Positions 7,673 through 15,889 of a DNA stretch of 27,460 nucleotides are shown here, piece by piece (the first letter of the stretch is position 1; every line of letters starts with the position of its first letter). Below the pieces are notes generated by a model. It was given only the letters and a program-made list of their open reading frames with translations. It searched no databases and had not been told where the DNA came from. Where the stretch lies: NCBI GenBank assembly GCA_964539665.1, contig CAZIKB010000086.1, positions 1 to 27,460 on the forward strand, written 5' to 3'. The stretch comes from CAZIKB01 sp964539665. Its GTDB lineage: Bacteria; Zhuqueibacterota; Zhuqueibacteria; Oceanimicrobiales; Oceanimicrobiaceae. Made by a program: the position numbers and the translations under genes.

Positions 7673-8848
7673 CTAATTCCCACGTCTTCTTAAATAAGCT
7701 GGAACTTCATAATCTTCGTTATTCTCTTCTTCAACCTTTTCTTCTTTAAGATTTTGATATTCTTCATTTGTACTAACTTGTTCATAGATGCGTTTGTAAG
7801 TCGGAATTTCAAGATCAGTTATGTAACTGTCTGGAATTTCCAGATAGCGCTTTCTGCCATTATTCAGGGAGCTGTATCTGCCGTTCCGATTAAAGCCAGT
7901 AGCAATGACCGTTACACGCAATTCTTTATCCATTTGTGGGTCAATAACGGCGCCAAAAATCAGGTTGGCTTCGGTGCCGGCAGCTTCGGAAATTACCGTT
8001 GTTGCATCGTTGACTTCATGCAAAGTCATATTTTCACCACCTGTGACATTCACAAGTACGCCCAGTGCTCCTTGAATAGAAACATCCTCTAATAGAGGGC
8101 TGGCAATGGCTAACTGTGCTGCTTCCTGAGAGCGATGTTCTCCTGAAGCAACTCCAGAGCTCATTAATGCATCTCCCATTTCCGACATGATGGTGCGCAC
8201 ATCCGCGAAATCTAAATTAATTAAGCCGGGGATAGCAATTAAATCCGAAATACCTTTTGTTGCCTGCAAGAGGACTTCATCGGCAATTTTAAAAGCTGAG
8301 TTTAATGGCGTATCCTTGGGTACAATAGAAAGCAGACGCTGATTTTGAATTACTATCAGAGTGTCCACTCGCTCCTTGAGTTCGTATGTACCCTCTTCAG
8401 CCCGCCGCATTCGTTTTGGTCCTTCAAACAAAAATGGTTTGGTAACAATGCCTACGGTTAGCGCTCCCAGGTCTTTAGCAATCTCTGCAACAATTGGAGC
8501 GGCTCCGGTTCCCGTTCCGCCACCCATCCCTGCGGTGACAAAAATCATATCAGTATCTGCTAAGGCCTCATAAACCGATTCTCTGTCTTCTTCAATGGCT
8601 TTTCTGCCAATTTCCGGATTGGCGCCAGCCCCGAGCCCTTTGGTTAAATCGCGGCCTACCTGCACGCGACTGGTCGCCTTACATATATCTAAAGCCTGCA
8701 GGTCTGTATTCACAGCAATAAACTCTACTCCGTTCATATTTCCATCTATCATACGATTTATTGCATTGTTGCCAGCCCCACCTACACCCACAACTTTCAT
8801 TTTAGCTGTGGAAGTGTGATTCTCATCAAATGCAAATCTTAAATTCAT
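7673..8848 (-). CDS. ftsZ: Cell division GTPase FtsZ
   Basis: A 391-residue tubulin homologue that polymerises into the Z-ring. The GTP-binding signature GGGTGTG is at 109-115. The T7 synergy loop NLDFADV (211-217) supplies the catalytic aspartate to the neighbouring subunit. The globular domain ends near 320, followed by an acidic, Glu-rich linker and a terminal EVPAYLRRRGN peptide, the conserved tail that binds FtsA. A GGAG site precedes the ATG at good spacing. It is the last gene of the dcw cluster, 54 bp after ftsA, so it can be made from the long cluster transcript. Confidence 0.98.
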   Translation of the reverse strand: MNLRFAFDENHTSTAKMKVVGVGGAGNNAINRMIDGNMNGVEFIAVNTDLQALDICKATSRVQVGRDLTKGLGAGANPEIGRKAIEEDRESVYEALADTDMIFVTAGMGGGTGTGAAPIVAEIAKDLGALTVGIVTKPFLFEGPKRMRRAEEGTYELKERVDTLIVIQNQRLLSIVPKDTPLNSAFKIADEVLLQATKGISDLIAIPGLINLDFADVRTIMSEMGDALMSSGVASGEHRSQEAAQLAIASPLLEDVSIQGALGVLVNVTGGENMTLHEVNDATTVISEAAGTEANLIFGAVIDPQMDKELRVTVIATGFNRNGRYSSLNNGRKRYLEIPDSYITDLEIPTYKRIYEQVSTNEEYQNLKEEKVEEENNEDYEVPAYLRRRGN

Positions 8849-8902
8849 AATATACTCCTAAGATAATGATTATAAAACCTCTCCTTAATTTCTATCATCT
8901 CA

Positions 8903-10147
8903 CTACTGGTTATATCGGTGAATGCCACTAAACCAACGCCGCATCCGACTCATCACCCAGTTAAACAGTCCCTGTTCACCATTTCCTAACAAATCGTTTG
9001 TTTCAAATTTATGATGAATACCATAATGCACCAACCCCACACCAGTTGCATGAATGGGGCTTTGAACCAGGTCTTTTAAACCACTAAAATTTTCCGGTAC
9101 ACCCAGTTTAACCGGCATATCAAAAATTTCTTCTGCTAATTCAACTGTACCGTTCAGTAAAGAGCCTCCTCCGGTCAAAACCAATCCGGAGGTCATTAAA
9201 TGGACATAATTTGATTTATTTATTTCTCTATATGCCAGGCTTAAAATTTCTTCCATCCGAGGCTGGATGATATCAACTAAATAGGCTTTGGAAATCCGCC
9301 TGGTTGAACGCCCGCCCACGTCTGGTACTTCTATGGTTTCATCGCGGTCACCCTGGGCATGAACAGCACAGCCATTTTGAATTTTTATATTCTCGGCTTG
9401 ATCTATAGGAGTGCGTAATCCAATAGCAATATCGTTAGTTACATTTTTACCGCCCAATCCTACTATAGCTGTGTGTCGTATACAGCCTTCATAAAAGATG
9501 GCTAAATCAGTCGTTCCACCACCCAGGTCCATAATAATTACGCCCAATTCTTTTTCATCATCACCTAAAACTGCGTAACTTGAGGCTAAAGGTTCAAGAA
9601 CCAGGTCCATAACCTGAACACCAGCCCGTTGAATACTTCGATAAATGTTTTGTGCCGATGTGACGGCGCCGGTCACAATATGAACTTCTGCTTCCAATCG
9701 TACTCCAGACATACCAATAGGATCTTTAATTCCATGCTGATCATCTACGGTAAATTCCTGCGGTAAAATATGCAGAATCTCTCTGTCAATCGGCAGAGCA
9801 ACGGCTTTGGCGGCATCAATAACACGTCTAATATCATTCTTGTTGATTTCATTGTTGACGCCGGCTACCGCTACCACGCCTCGTCCGTTGATACTGCGGA
9901 TGTGATCGCCTGCTATCCCTGCGAAAACATCATTAACTTCAATGCCTGCCATACGCTCGGCAATTGCTATCGCTGCCTGGATTGATCGAATGGTTTTATC
10001 TAAATTTACTACAACCCCGCGTCTTAATCCATCTGAAGGACTGGTACCAACTCCTATTATAGTAGGCTCCATATCACCATTTACCTCGGCAATAATTACC
10101 CCTATTTTGGTTGTACCAATATCAAGGCCTGTTATATAGTCTGGCAT
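8903..10147 (-). CDS. ftsA: Cell division protein FtsA (actin-like Z-ring anchor)
   Basis: A 414-residue actin-fold ATPase that tethers FtsZ to the membrane. The phosphate-1 loop is DIGTTK (9-14), the phosphate-2 motif is DLGGGTTDLAIF, and an adenosine motif LTGGGSLLNG lies near 328. The C-terminus is an amphipathic helix (LFNWVMSRMRRWF, about 391-403) with alternating hydrophobic and basic residues, the membrane-targeting sequence. The 1C subdomain characteristic of FtsA is present between the first two motifs. It starts 3 bp after the ftsQ stop, so translation is probably coupled. Confidence 0.97.
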   Translation of the reverse strand: MPDYITGLDIGTTKIGVIIAEVNGDMEPTIIGVGTSPSDGLRRGVVVNLDKTIRSIQAAIAIAERMAGIEVNDVFAGIAGDHIRSINGRGVVAVAGVNNEINKNDIRRVIDAAKAVALPIDREILHILPQEFTVDDQHGIKDPIGMSGVRLEAEVHIVTGAVTSAQNIYRSIQRAGVQVMDLVLEPLASSYAVLGDDEKELGVIIMDLGGGTTDLAIFYEGCIRHTAIVGLGGKNVTNDIAIGLRTPIDQAENIKIQNGCAVHAQGDRDETIEVPDVGGRSTRRISKAYLVDIIQPRMEEILSLAYREINKSNYVHLMTSGLVLTGGGSLLNGTVELAEEIFDMPVKLGVPENFSGLKDLVQSPIHATGVGLVHYGIHHKFETNDLLGNGEQGLFNWVMSRMRRWFSGIHRYNQ

Positions 10148-10150
10148 AAT

Positions 10151-10945
10151 TTAACTTCTCACTGTTTCTTTGACAACGACCTGACCTTTAAATCTCAAGT
10201 CGAAATATTCAATATGTGAAAGACTATTCTTATTATTTAATAAATTGAGGACTTCCAACAAATTTGCACTTCTTTGAGTGAAATCGTGGATGCCCATGAA
10301 TGCCGGTATGCTGCCTTCATTTAAATAAAAATATATCCCCATTTTTTTTGAATATGAAATTTCAGAAATCTCGCTGTATAAAGTAAAGTGATGCTTTTTA
10401 ATTTCTTCAAGAAAATTTAAAACTGCCGTCAATTCAGTTGATTGAGTCGATTGCTCATTGGCAAATGCCAGATTTGATATTATGGGATAGTCGTGCAGCA
10501 TTTCTAATTTTAGATTGGGCAGACTATTCCCTGTTTCATCTACTGCGATTAGCTTTGAGTTATAAATGAGAGCCAATGGTTCTCTTTCTATAATGTAGAC
10601 AACTATGCTTGAAGGTAATCTTCTGCTAACTTTCAGGTCTTTAACAAGTGGATGCTGTTTGATTTGTGTTGCTATAGCGTCCAGATCAATGTTAAAAATA
10701 TTTTTTGAATAATCTACCTGAATCAACTCATGAATTTCCTTAACGCTGATAAACCTGTTTCCTTCAATTTTCAATTCTTTTAATAAAAGCACCTCATTCG
10801 AAAACATCCAGATAGATAATTTAAGAATTATCAGAAGGGAAGTCGTGATTGTCAATAGCACAACTCCGAGATGTCTTGCTGATAAAGCGCTCGTATTAAT
10901 TTGTTTTTTTCTTATCGCGGTACCGTATTTGGAATACACCAGCAT
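10151..10945 (-). CDS. ftsQ: Cell division protein FtsQ/DivIB
   Basis: A 264-residue bitopic membrane protein. A basic cytoplasmic tail (1-26) leads into one membrane segment (about 28-48). A POTRA domain (about 52-121) follows, with the typical LKELKIEGNRFISVKEI start and the VSRRLPSSIVVYIIEREPLA end. The C-terminal beta domain is less conserved, as usual. FtsQ links early divisome proteins with FtsL, FtsW and FtsI. It is 12 bp behind murG, in the position where murC, murB and ddl often intervene. No strong ribosome site is seen. Confidence 0.9.
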   Translation of the reverse strand: MLVYSKYGTAIRKKQINTSALSARHLGVVLLTITTSLLIILKLSIWMFSNEVLLLKELKIEGNRFISVKEIHELIQVDYSKNIFNIDLDAIATQIKQHPLVKDLKVSRRLPSSIVVYIIEREPLALIYNSKLIAVDETGNSLPNLKLEMLHDYPIISNLAFANEQSTQSTELTAVLNFLEEIKKHHFTLYSEISEISYSKKMGIYFYLNEGSIPAFMGIHDFTQRSANLLEVLNLLNNKNSLSHIEYFDLRFKGQVVVKETVRS

Positions 10946-10957
10946 TATAAGATCACT

Positions 10958-12076
10958 TTATAGTTTTGTAAAATTCATCAACAATTCAATTTTATCTACT
11001 ATGTCAACTGTCGCGTTTGGCTTAGCAAGTTCCCGGGCAGCCTGTGACATAGCCTCTCTTTTTTCTGAATGGTTAATTAATTCAGAAATGGTTTGAACTA
11101 AAATATCATCTTTTAAATTATATTCAAAAATCAGTCTGGCCGCACCTGCTTTCTCCATTGTTTTTGCATTAAATTCCTGATGGCCGGCTGCGGAATATGG
11201 ATAAGGAACAAGAATAGCTGGAATTCCGCAAATTGCAATTTCTGAAAGGGTGGAGGCTCCTGCGCGACTGAGAACGATGTCAGACGTGGCATAGGCGGAA
11301 GCCATATCCTCAATATAAGGAAGGATAATTATCCGCTCTCTATTTGCCTGGCATGATGATTCTACCATTTGATAATCAGCAGGTCCGGTTGCCCAAAGAA
11401 TTTGCAAGTCTGATATTTCCAATAAACGATTCATACTTTGTAATATCGCCTGATTGATCGCGTGCGCGCCCTGGCTTCCACCAAAAATAAACAGCGTGGT
11501 TTTGCCTGTGCTTAAATTGAATTTTTGCAATGCCGCTAATTTCTCAATTTTGTTGAACTCACCGCGCACTGGATTGCCGCTCACGAAAACATTAGGCTGC
11601 TTTTTGAAAAAGGGCAGGGAGGCTTCATACGATAGATGTACCTGCTTTACCCTGGCGCCCAACAAGCGATTAACCAACCCGGGGAAGCTGTTTTGTTCCT
11701 GAATAACGGTCGGAATTCCCAAAACAATACCCATTATCAACGCTGGTCCGCTAACATAGCCGCCCGTGCCAATGATAACATCAGGCCTGAAACTTAAAAT
11801 CAAACCGGTACATTGAAAGAGGCTGACCAGAAGTCGTATTGGAAAAAGTATGTTGGTTAAACTCATCTTTCTTTGTAGTCCACGCATCCAGATTTTCTTA
11901 AATTGATATGATGTTTCAGGCAAAACTTTATTTTCAATTCCATACGAAGTGCCAATAAACATAATTTTTGTTATGCTTCGTTTTTGAAATTCCTGAGCGA
12001 GGGCTATTCCCGGATATAAATGACCACCGGTTCCGCCTCCTGCAAGGATTACCTTAATGTTTTCGCGCTGAATCAT
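10958..12076 (-). CDS. murG: UDP-GlcNAc:lipid I GlcNAc-transferase MurG
   Basis: A GT-B glycosyltransferase that converts lipid I to lipid II at the inner face of the membrane. The glycine loop GGGTGGH is at 13-19, GTGGYVSGPA follows near 95, and the donor-site block SRAGASTLSEIA continuing to PYPYSAAGHQ is intact. An upstream in-frame ATG at 12103 would add nine residues but has no ribosome site; the ATG at 12076 has GAGGAG just upstream, so it is preferred (372 residues). With this start the gene overlaps the end of ftsW by 23 nt, which suggests translational coupling. Confidence 0.96.
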   Translation of the reverse strand: MIQRENIKVILAGGGTGGHLYPGIALAQEFQKRSITKIMFIGTSYGIENKVLPETSYQFKKIWMRGLQRKMSLTNILFPIRLLVSLFQCTGLILSFRPDVIIGTGGYVSGPALIMGIVLGIPTVIQEQNSFPGLVNRLLGARVKQVHLSYEASLPFFKKQPNVFVSGNPVRGEFNKIEKLAALQKFNLSTGKTTLFIFGGSQGAHAINQAILQSMNRLLEISDLQILWATGPADYQMVESSCQANRERIIILPYIEDMASAYATSDIVLSRAGASTLSEIAICGIPAILVPYPYSAAGHQEFNAKTMEKAGAARLIFEYNLKDDILVQTISELINHSEKREAMSQAARELAKPNATVDIVDKIELLMNFTKL

Positions 12077-13229
12077 ATCTCCTCGATTTAACAGGTCGAG
12101 CATAATTGTTGTGTACAGGATAAATCCGGCCTTTCTGGCGATTCTGATACGAAATATTTAATAAAGTGCCGATCCCAAAGAGATTCATAATTAAGGCTGT
12201 ACCGCCGTAGCTGATAAACGGCATGGGAATTCCCGTGATTGGCAGCAAGTTCACGACCACGCCAGCATTTGTCAATGCATAAACTGCGATATTCAGAATG
12301 ATGCCCGTACCGAGTAATCTCCCTGCTGCGTCCGGCGTCTGCATGGATAATTTGAATCCGCGCCACAGCAATATCAAAAATAAGACCAGAATGACTACAG
12401 TTCCTAAAACACCCAACTCTTCACCAATTATCGCATAAATAAAGTCAGTAAATGGATCTGGTAAGAAATGATATTTTTGCCGGCCGCTTCCCAGTCCAAT
12501 TCCGAAAAAACCGCCATTACCCAATGCAATTAAAGATTGCTGCGTCTGCCAGCTTAACTGCTCACCTTTTAGTGAAGCAATGTATTGCATAATGCGCTGT
12601 TTGCTATTGCTGTCCTGCATTAAGATTGTGATGAAAACAGGAATGGCAATTATCCCGGGAAAAATAAGATAGCGTAATTTACTGCCCGCGAGGAAAATTA
12701 GCATTCCTGCTATAAATAGAATGAGCGCAGCGGTACCCATATCCGGTTGAAATAATATTGAAATAGCCATTAAGATAATTATAGCCAGATTCCACATTAT
12801 AGATTTATCTGTGCTGTGATTTTTAAATATCATCCTTCCTAAAGTGGAGCTCATGAATAATATGAGCGCAATTCGTGCAAAATCGGAAGGCTGAAATTGC
12901 ACGGCTCCCCAGATAATCCAACGTTTACTTCCCCTGATGGTCTCTACGCCTGGTGCTATCAATAAATATAGCAGCGCACAGAAGCTCAAAACTATTAGTA
13001 AGGGCGAGATTTTCAACCAGAAATGATAGTCTACCTTTGCCGCGACAATCATCAGCAAAAAACCAAATAGCACCTTATAAAAATGATTTTTTAAAAAGTA
13101 ATCACTGTCCTGGTGTGCTTCCTGTGCTTTGAATGAGCTGGCGCTATATACCATAACCACACCTAATACCAGGAGTATCAGCACGACAATAAAAATGGTA
13201 GTGTCAAATTTGTAAGTGTATTCACGCAT
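12054..13229 (-). CDS. ftsW: Septal peptidoglycan glycosyltransferase FtsW (SEDS family)
   Basis: A 391-residue polytopic protein with about ten membrane segments. SEDS-family hallmarks are visible: MVYSASSFKAQE after helix 1, the SKRWI...QFQPSDFARIALI block, the loop around DPFTDFIYAIIGEELG carrying the likely catalytic region, and the C-terminal PFISYGGTALIMNLFGIG. FtsW polymerises lipid II at the septum together with FtsI. A rodA assignment is less likely given the position between mraY and murG. The start is 6 bp after mraY. The gene murD, usually next to ftsW, is missing on both sides. Confidence 0.95.
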   Translation of the reverse strand: MREYTYKFDTTIFIVVLILLVLGVVMVYSASSFKAQEAHQDSDYFLKNHFYKVLFGFLLMIVAAKVDYHFWLKISPLLIVLSFCALLYLLIAPGVETIRGSKRWIIWGAVQFQPSDFARIALILFMSSTLGRMIFKNHSTDKSIMWNLAIIILMAISILFQPDMGTAALILFIAGMLIFLAGSKLRYLIFPGIIAIPVFITILMQDSNSKQRIMQYIASLKGEQLSWQTQQSLIALGNGGFFGIGLGSGRQKYHFLPDPFTDFIYAIIGEELGVLGTVVILVLFLILLWRGFKLSMQTPDAAGRLLGTGIILNIAVYALTNAGVVVNLLPITGIPMPFISYGGTALIMNLFGIGTLLNISYQNRQKGRIYPVHNNYARPVKSRRYDSARKH

Positions 13230-13235
13230 TTTTCT

Positions 13236-14321
13236 TTAACGAATTTTAAAAGTGATTAAGCTAAACAAAACCAATAGTATAGCAATAATCCAGAAACGAA
13301 CAACTACTTTTTGTTCGGCCCAGCCGGATAATTCAAAGTGATGATGGACCGGAGCCATTTTGAAAATACGCTTTTGGGTGCGTCGGTAATACACAACCTG
13401 AATGATTACGGATAAGCTCTCCGCGACAAACACTCCGCCAATTATGACCAAAAGCAGTTCTTTTTTTAATAAAATTGCCAACGTGCCCAGCGCCGAACCA
13501 AGGGCCAAAGCCCCGGTATCGCCCATGAATACCTGGGCAGGATATGAGTTGTACCAGAGAAATCCAATGGCTCCTCCTGCCAGAGCTGCACAATATATAG
13601 TCAGCTCCCCGGTACCCGGTAAATATATAATATTTAAATAATCACTGAAATCGACACGACCTGAAATATAAGCTATGGCGGCCCATGCGAAAGCTGAAAT
13701 GCCCACAAGTCCTATGGCCAGACCGTCCAAACCGTCGGTTAAATTTACAGCATTGGAAGTTGCGGTTATTACAAAAATAACCATCGGTATGTAAAACCAA
13801 CCAAAATCTATTTCATAATCTTTAAAGAAAGGCACAGTACTTAAGGTTTTGATCTCTTCAATTTGCGGTGAAAAGTAGAGAATGCAGCCAATTATGAGAC
13901 CTAAACTAAGCTGTCCTAACAGTTTGTACCTTGCCACTAATCCTTTAGGTAATTTTTTGACTGATTTTAAATAATCGTCAATAAATCCGACAATACCCAT
14001 CCAGAGGGTAGAAAGCAAAATAATTAAAATATAAATATTGGTTATTCTGGCCCAAAGCAGAGTAGGAATTACGACTGCTGCCAGAATAATTAAACCTCCC
14101 ATGGTCGGGGTACCGGCTTTTTTGAGATGAGTTGATGGACCATCGGCACGAATCTCTTCACCGATTTGATATTTGCGCAGTTTTTTAATAATATATGGCC
14201 CAACAATAAAGCTTATCAGTAAAGCTGTAATAGCCGCCCACGCCGCTCTAAAAGTAATGTAACGCAAAAGATTAATTCCAGATATGTAGTCTTTTAACAG
14301 TTCGAAAATAAAGTAAAACAT
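13236..14321 (-). CDS. mraY: Phospho-MurNAc-pentapeptide translocase MraY
   Basis: A 361-residue polytopic enzyme that joins UDP-MurNAc-pentapeptide to undecaprenyl phosphate, giving lipid I. The catalytic motifs are intact: GFIDDYLK with the Asp pair at 115-116, NAVNLTDGLDG at 190-200, and FMGDTGALALG near 268-278. The His-rich loop PVHHHFELSGW, specific to MraY, is near the C-terminus. About ten membrane helices are predicted by eye. It begins 15 bp after murF. Confidence 0.98.
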   Translation of the reverse strand: MFYFIFELLKDYISGINLLRYITFRAAWAAITALLISFIVGPYIIKKLRKYQIGEEIRADGPSTHLKKAGTPTMGGLIILAAVVIPTLLWARITNIYILIILLSTLWMGIVGFIDDYLKSVKKLPKGLVARYKLLGQLSLGLIIGCILYFSPQIEEIKTLSTVPFFKDYEIDFGWFYIPMVIFVITATSNAVNLTDGLDGLAIGLVGISAFAWAAIAYISGRVDFSDYLNIIYLPGTGELTIYCAALAGGAIGFLWYNSYPAQVFMGDTGALALGSALGTLAILLKKELLLVIIGGVFVAESLSVIIQVVYYRRTQKRIFKMAPVHHHFELSGWAEQKVVVRFWIIAILLVLFSLITFKIR

Positions 14322-14336
14322 GTTGTTAGCCAGTTT

Positions 14337-15746
14337 TTAGTTGTGATTAACAGAGTTTGGTTTAAATACGCCATCAATGACCTCTTCCATTCTCATGCCG
14401 CGCGAGCCTTTGACCAGGAGCAAATCTCCTGCTTCAAGGCGTTCCTCCAGACATGTGATGAGTTCTCTTTTATCGGAAAAGTGTCGGGCAAAGATATCTT
14501 TATCTGATTTCAGCGCGCCACTTACGGCTGCAATTGATTCAGGCCCGAACGCCAAAAATACATCCACTCCAAATGTTTTTAATGCTTGACCGATTTTTGC
14601 GTGTTCTGACGGCGCCAATTCGCCCAATTCCAACATATCCCCGAACACAAAAATCCTTTTGCCGGCAGACGGGGTTTGCTTTAAAATACTAAGCGCAGCT
14701 AATGTCGAGTCCGGATTTGCATTGTAGCTGTCATTTAGAATCAGGATTTGATTTCGTTCGAACGCTTCCATTCTTTTGTCCGGCAGAGCGACATTTTCAA
14801 GCGCCGTTTTAATTTCATTCAGACTCACTCCAAATTCCAATCCAACCGCTGCAGCGCCCAACGCGTTTGATAAATTGTGATTGCCCATTACATTTAAGGT
14901 TATCACCCGATCCCCCACCTCCATTCGTGGAAAACCTGATTCGTTAGGACTTAGAATTTTACCAATAATTCTGGCTTCATCCGTGAAGCCATATTTTATA
15001 CTTTTTTTGAACTCAGGAGCATGTTTCATTATCAAGGAATCATCCATATTTATGAAAGCGGTTCCATGAGGATACAGGTATTCAAACAGCTCCATTTTTG
15101 CTTTGGCCACTCCTTCCAAGCTTTTGAAAAACTCTAAATGGCCATGACCTATGTTAGTTATTAGACCATATTCGGGCTCCGCAATCTCACAGAGCCGGGC
15201 GATTTCGCCAAAATGATTGGCGCCCATTTCTGACACCAGCGCTTTGTGCTTTTTATTAAGCCTGAAAAGCGTAAGCGGCAAGCCAATATGATTATTAAGA
15301 TTGCCTTCTGTTTTGCATACATCTCCAAGCCGGGCAAGCACAGCTGTAATCATTTCTTTTGAAGTTGTCTTGCCATTTGTGCCCGTGATCGCCACTATCG
15401 GCATCGAAAATTTTCTTCGATAGAAATTTGCCAATTCCTGTAAAGCAGTTATGGTATCCTGAACAATGAAAACTGTCTGGTTACTCAAATCAGCACCATG
15501 CCCCTGCCACCAACTGCTTTCAACTACCGCCGCCGCTGCCTGCTTATCAATTGCATCCTGGACAAATTTATGACCGTCGTGATTATCACCTTTGATGGCA
15601 AAATAGAGCTCATTTGGCTGTATCTTGCGTGAATCAATAGAAACACCTGCGATTGTCTGCCTTAATTTGTCCGACTCGTCTCTGAACTTGAACCGGCATT
15701 TTTTAATAGCCTGTATTTCGTGTAAAGTTAAATCCAACATGGCCAT
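14337..15746 (-). CDS. murF: UDP-MurNAc-tripeptide--D-Ala-D-Ala ligase MurF
   Basis: A 469-residue Mur ligase that adds D-Ala-D-Ala to the stem peptide. Domain 1 contains AGVSIDSRKIQPNELYFAI and DNHDGHKFV, typical of MurF rather than MurE. The ATP loop GTNGKT is at 122-127. NNHIGLPLTLF, SEMGANHFGEI and NDSYNANPDS follow, the last being a strong MurF marker. MurF is the only Mur ligase in this dcw cluster. A second ATG two codons downstream is an alternative start; neither has a clear ribosome site. The upstream 143-bp gap occupies the usual murE slot. Confidence 0.96.
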   Translation of the reverse strand: MAMLDLTLHEIQAIKKCRFKFRDESDKLRQTIAGVSIDSRKIQPNELYFAIKGDNHDGHKFVQDAIDKQAAAAVVESSWWQGHGADLSNQTVFIVQDTITALQELANFYRRKFSMPIVAITGTNGKTTSKEMITAVLARLGDVCKTEGNLNNHIGLPLTLFRLNKKHKALVSEMGANHFGEIARLCEIAEPEYGLITNIGHGHLEFFKSLEGVAKAKMELFEYLYPHGTAFINMDDSLIMKHAPEFKKSIKYGFTDEARIIGKILSPNESGFPRMEVGDRVITLNVMGNHNLSNALGAAAVGLEFGVSLNEIKTALENVALPDKRMEAFERNQILILNDSYNANPDSTLAALSILKQTPSAGKRIFVFGDMLELGELAPSEHAKIGQALKTFGVDVFLAFGPESIAAVSGALKSDKDIFARHFSDKRELITCLEERLEAGDLLLVKGSRGMRMEEVIDGVFKPNSVNHN

Positions 15747-15802
15747 AATTACTATTGCTTAGTTAGGAATTATAAGCTATTGAATTCTGATTGCATGATA
15801 CA

Positions 15803-15865
15803 TGATGCTGAAACCTTAATGCAGATCTCCGACAACCTGCACCATTTAGTGTGAATTCAGCATCA
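15803..15865. repeat. 10-bp inverted repeat in the ftsI-murF gap
   Basis: TGATGCTGAA (15803-15812) and TTCAGCATCA (15856-15865) are perfect inverted arms 43 nt apart. Around them are partial copies of GCATGATACATGATGC-like text. The gap has no gene; this looks like the remnant of a small palindromic repeat element. Confidence 0.5.
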
Positions 15866-15889
15866 AGCATCGAACAACCAGCGCCCACG

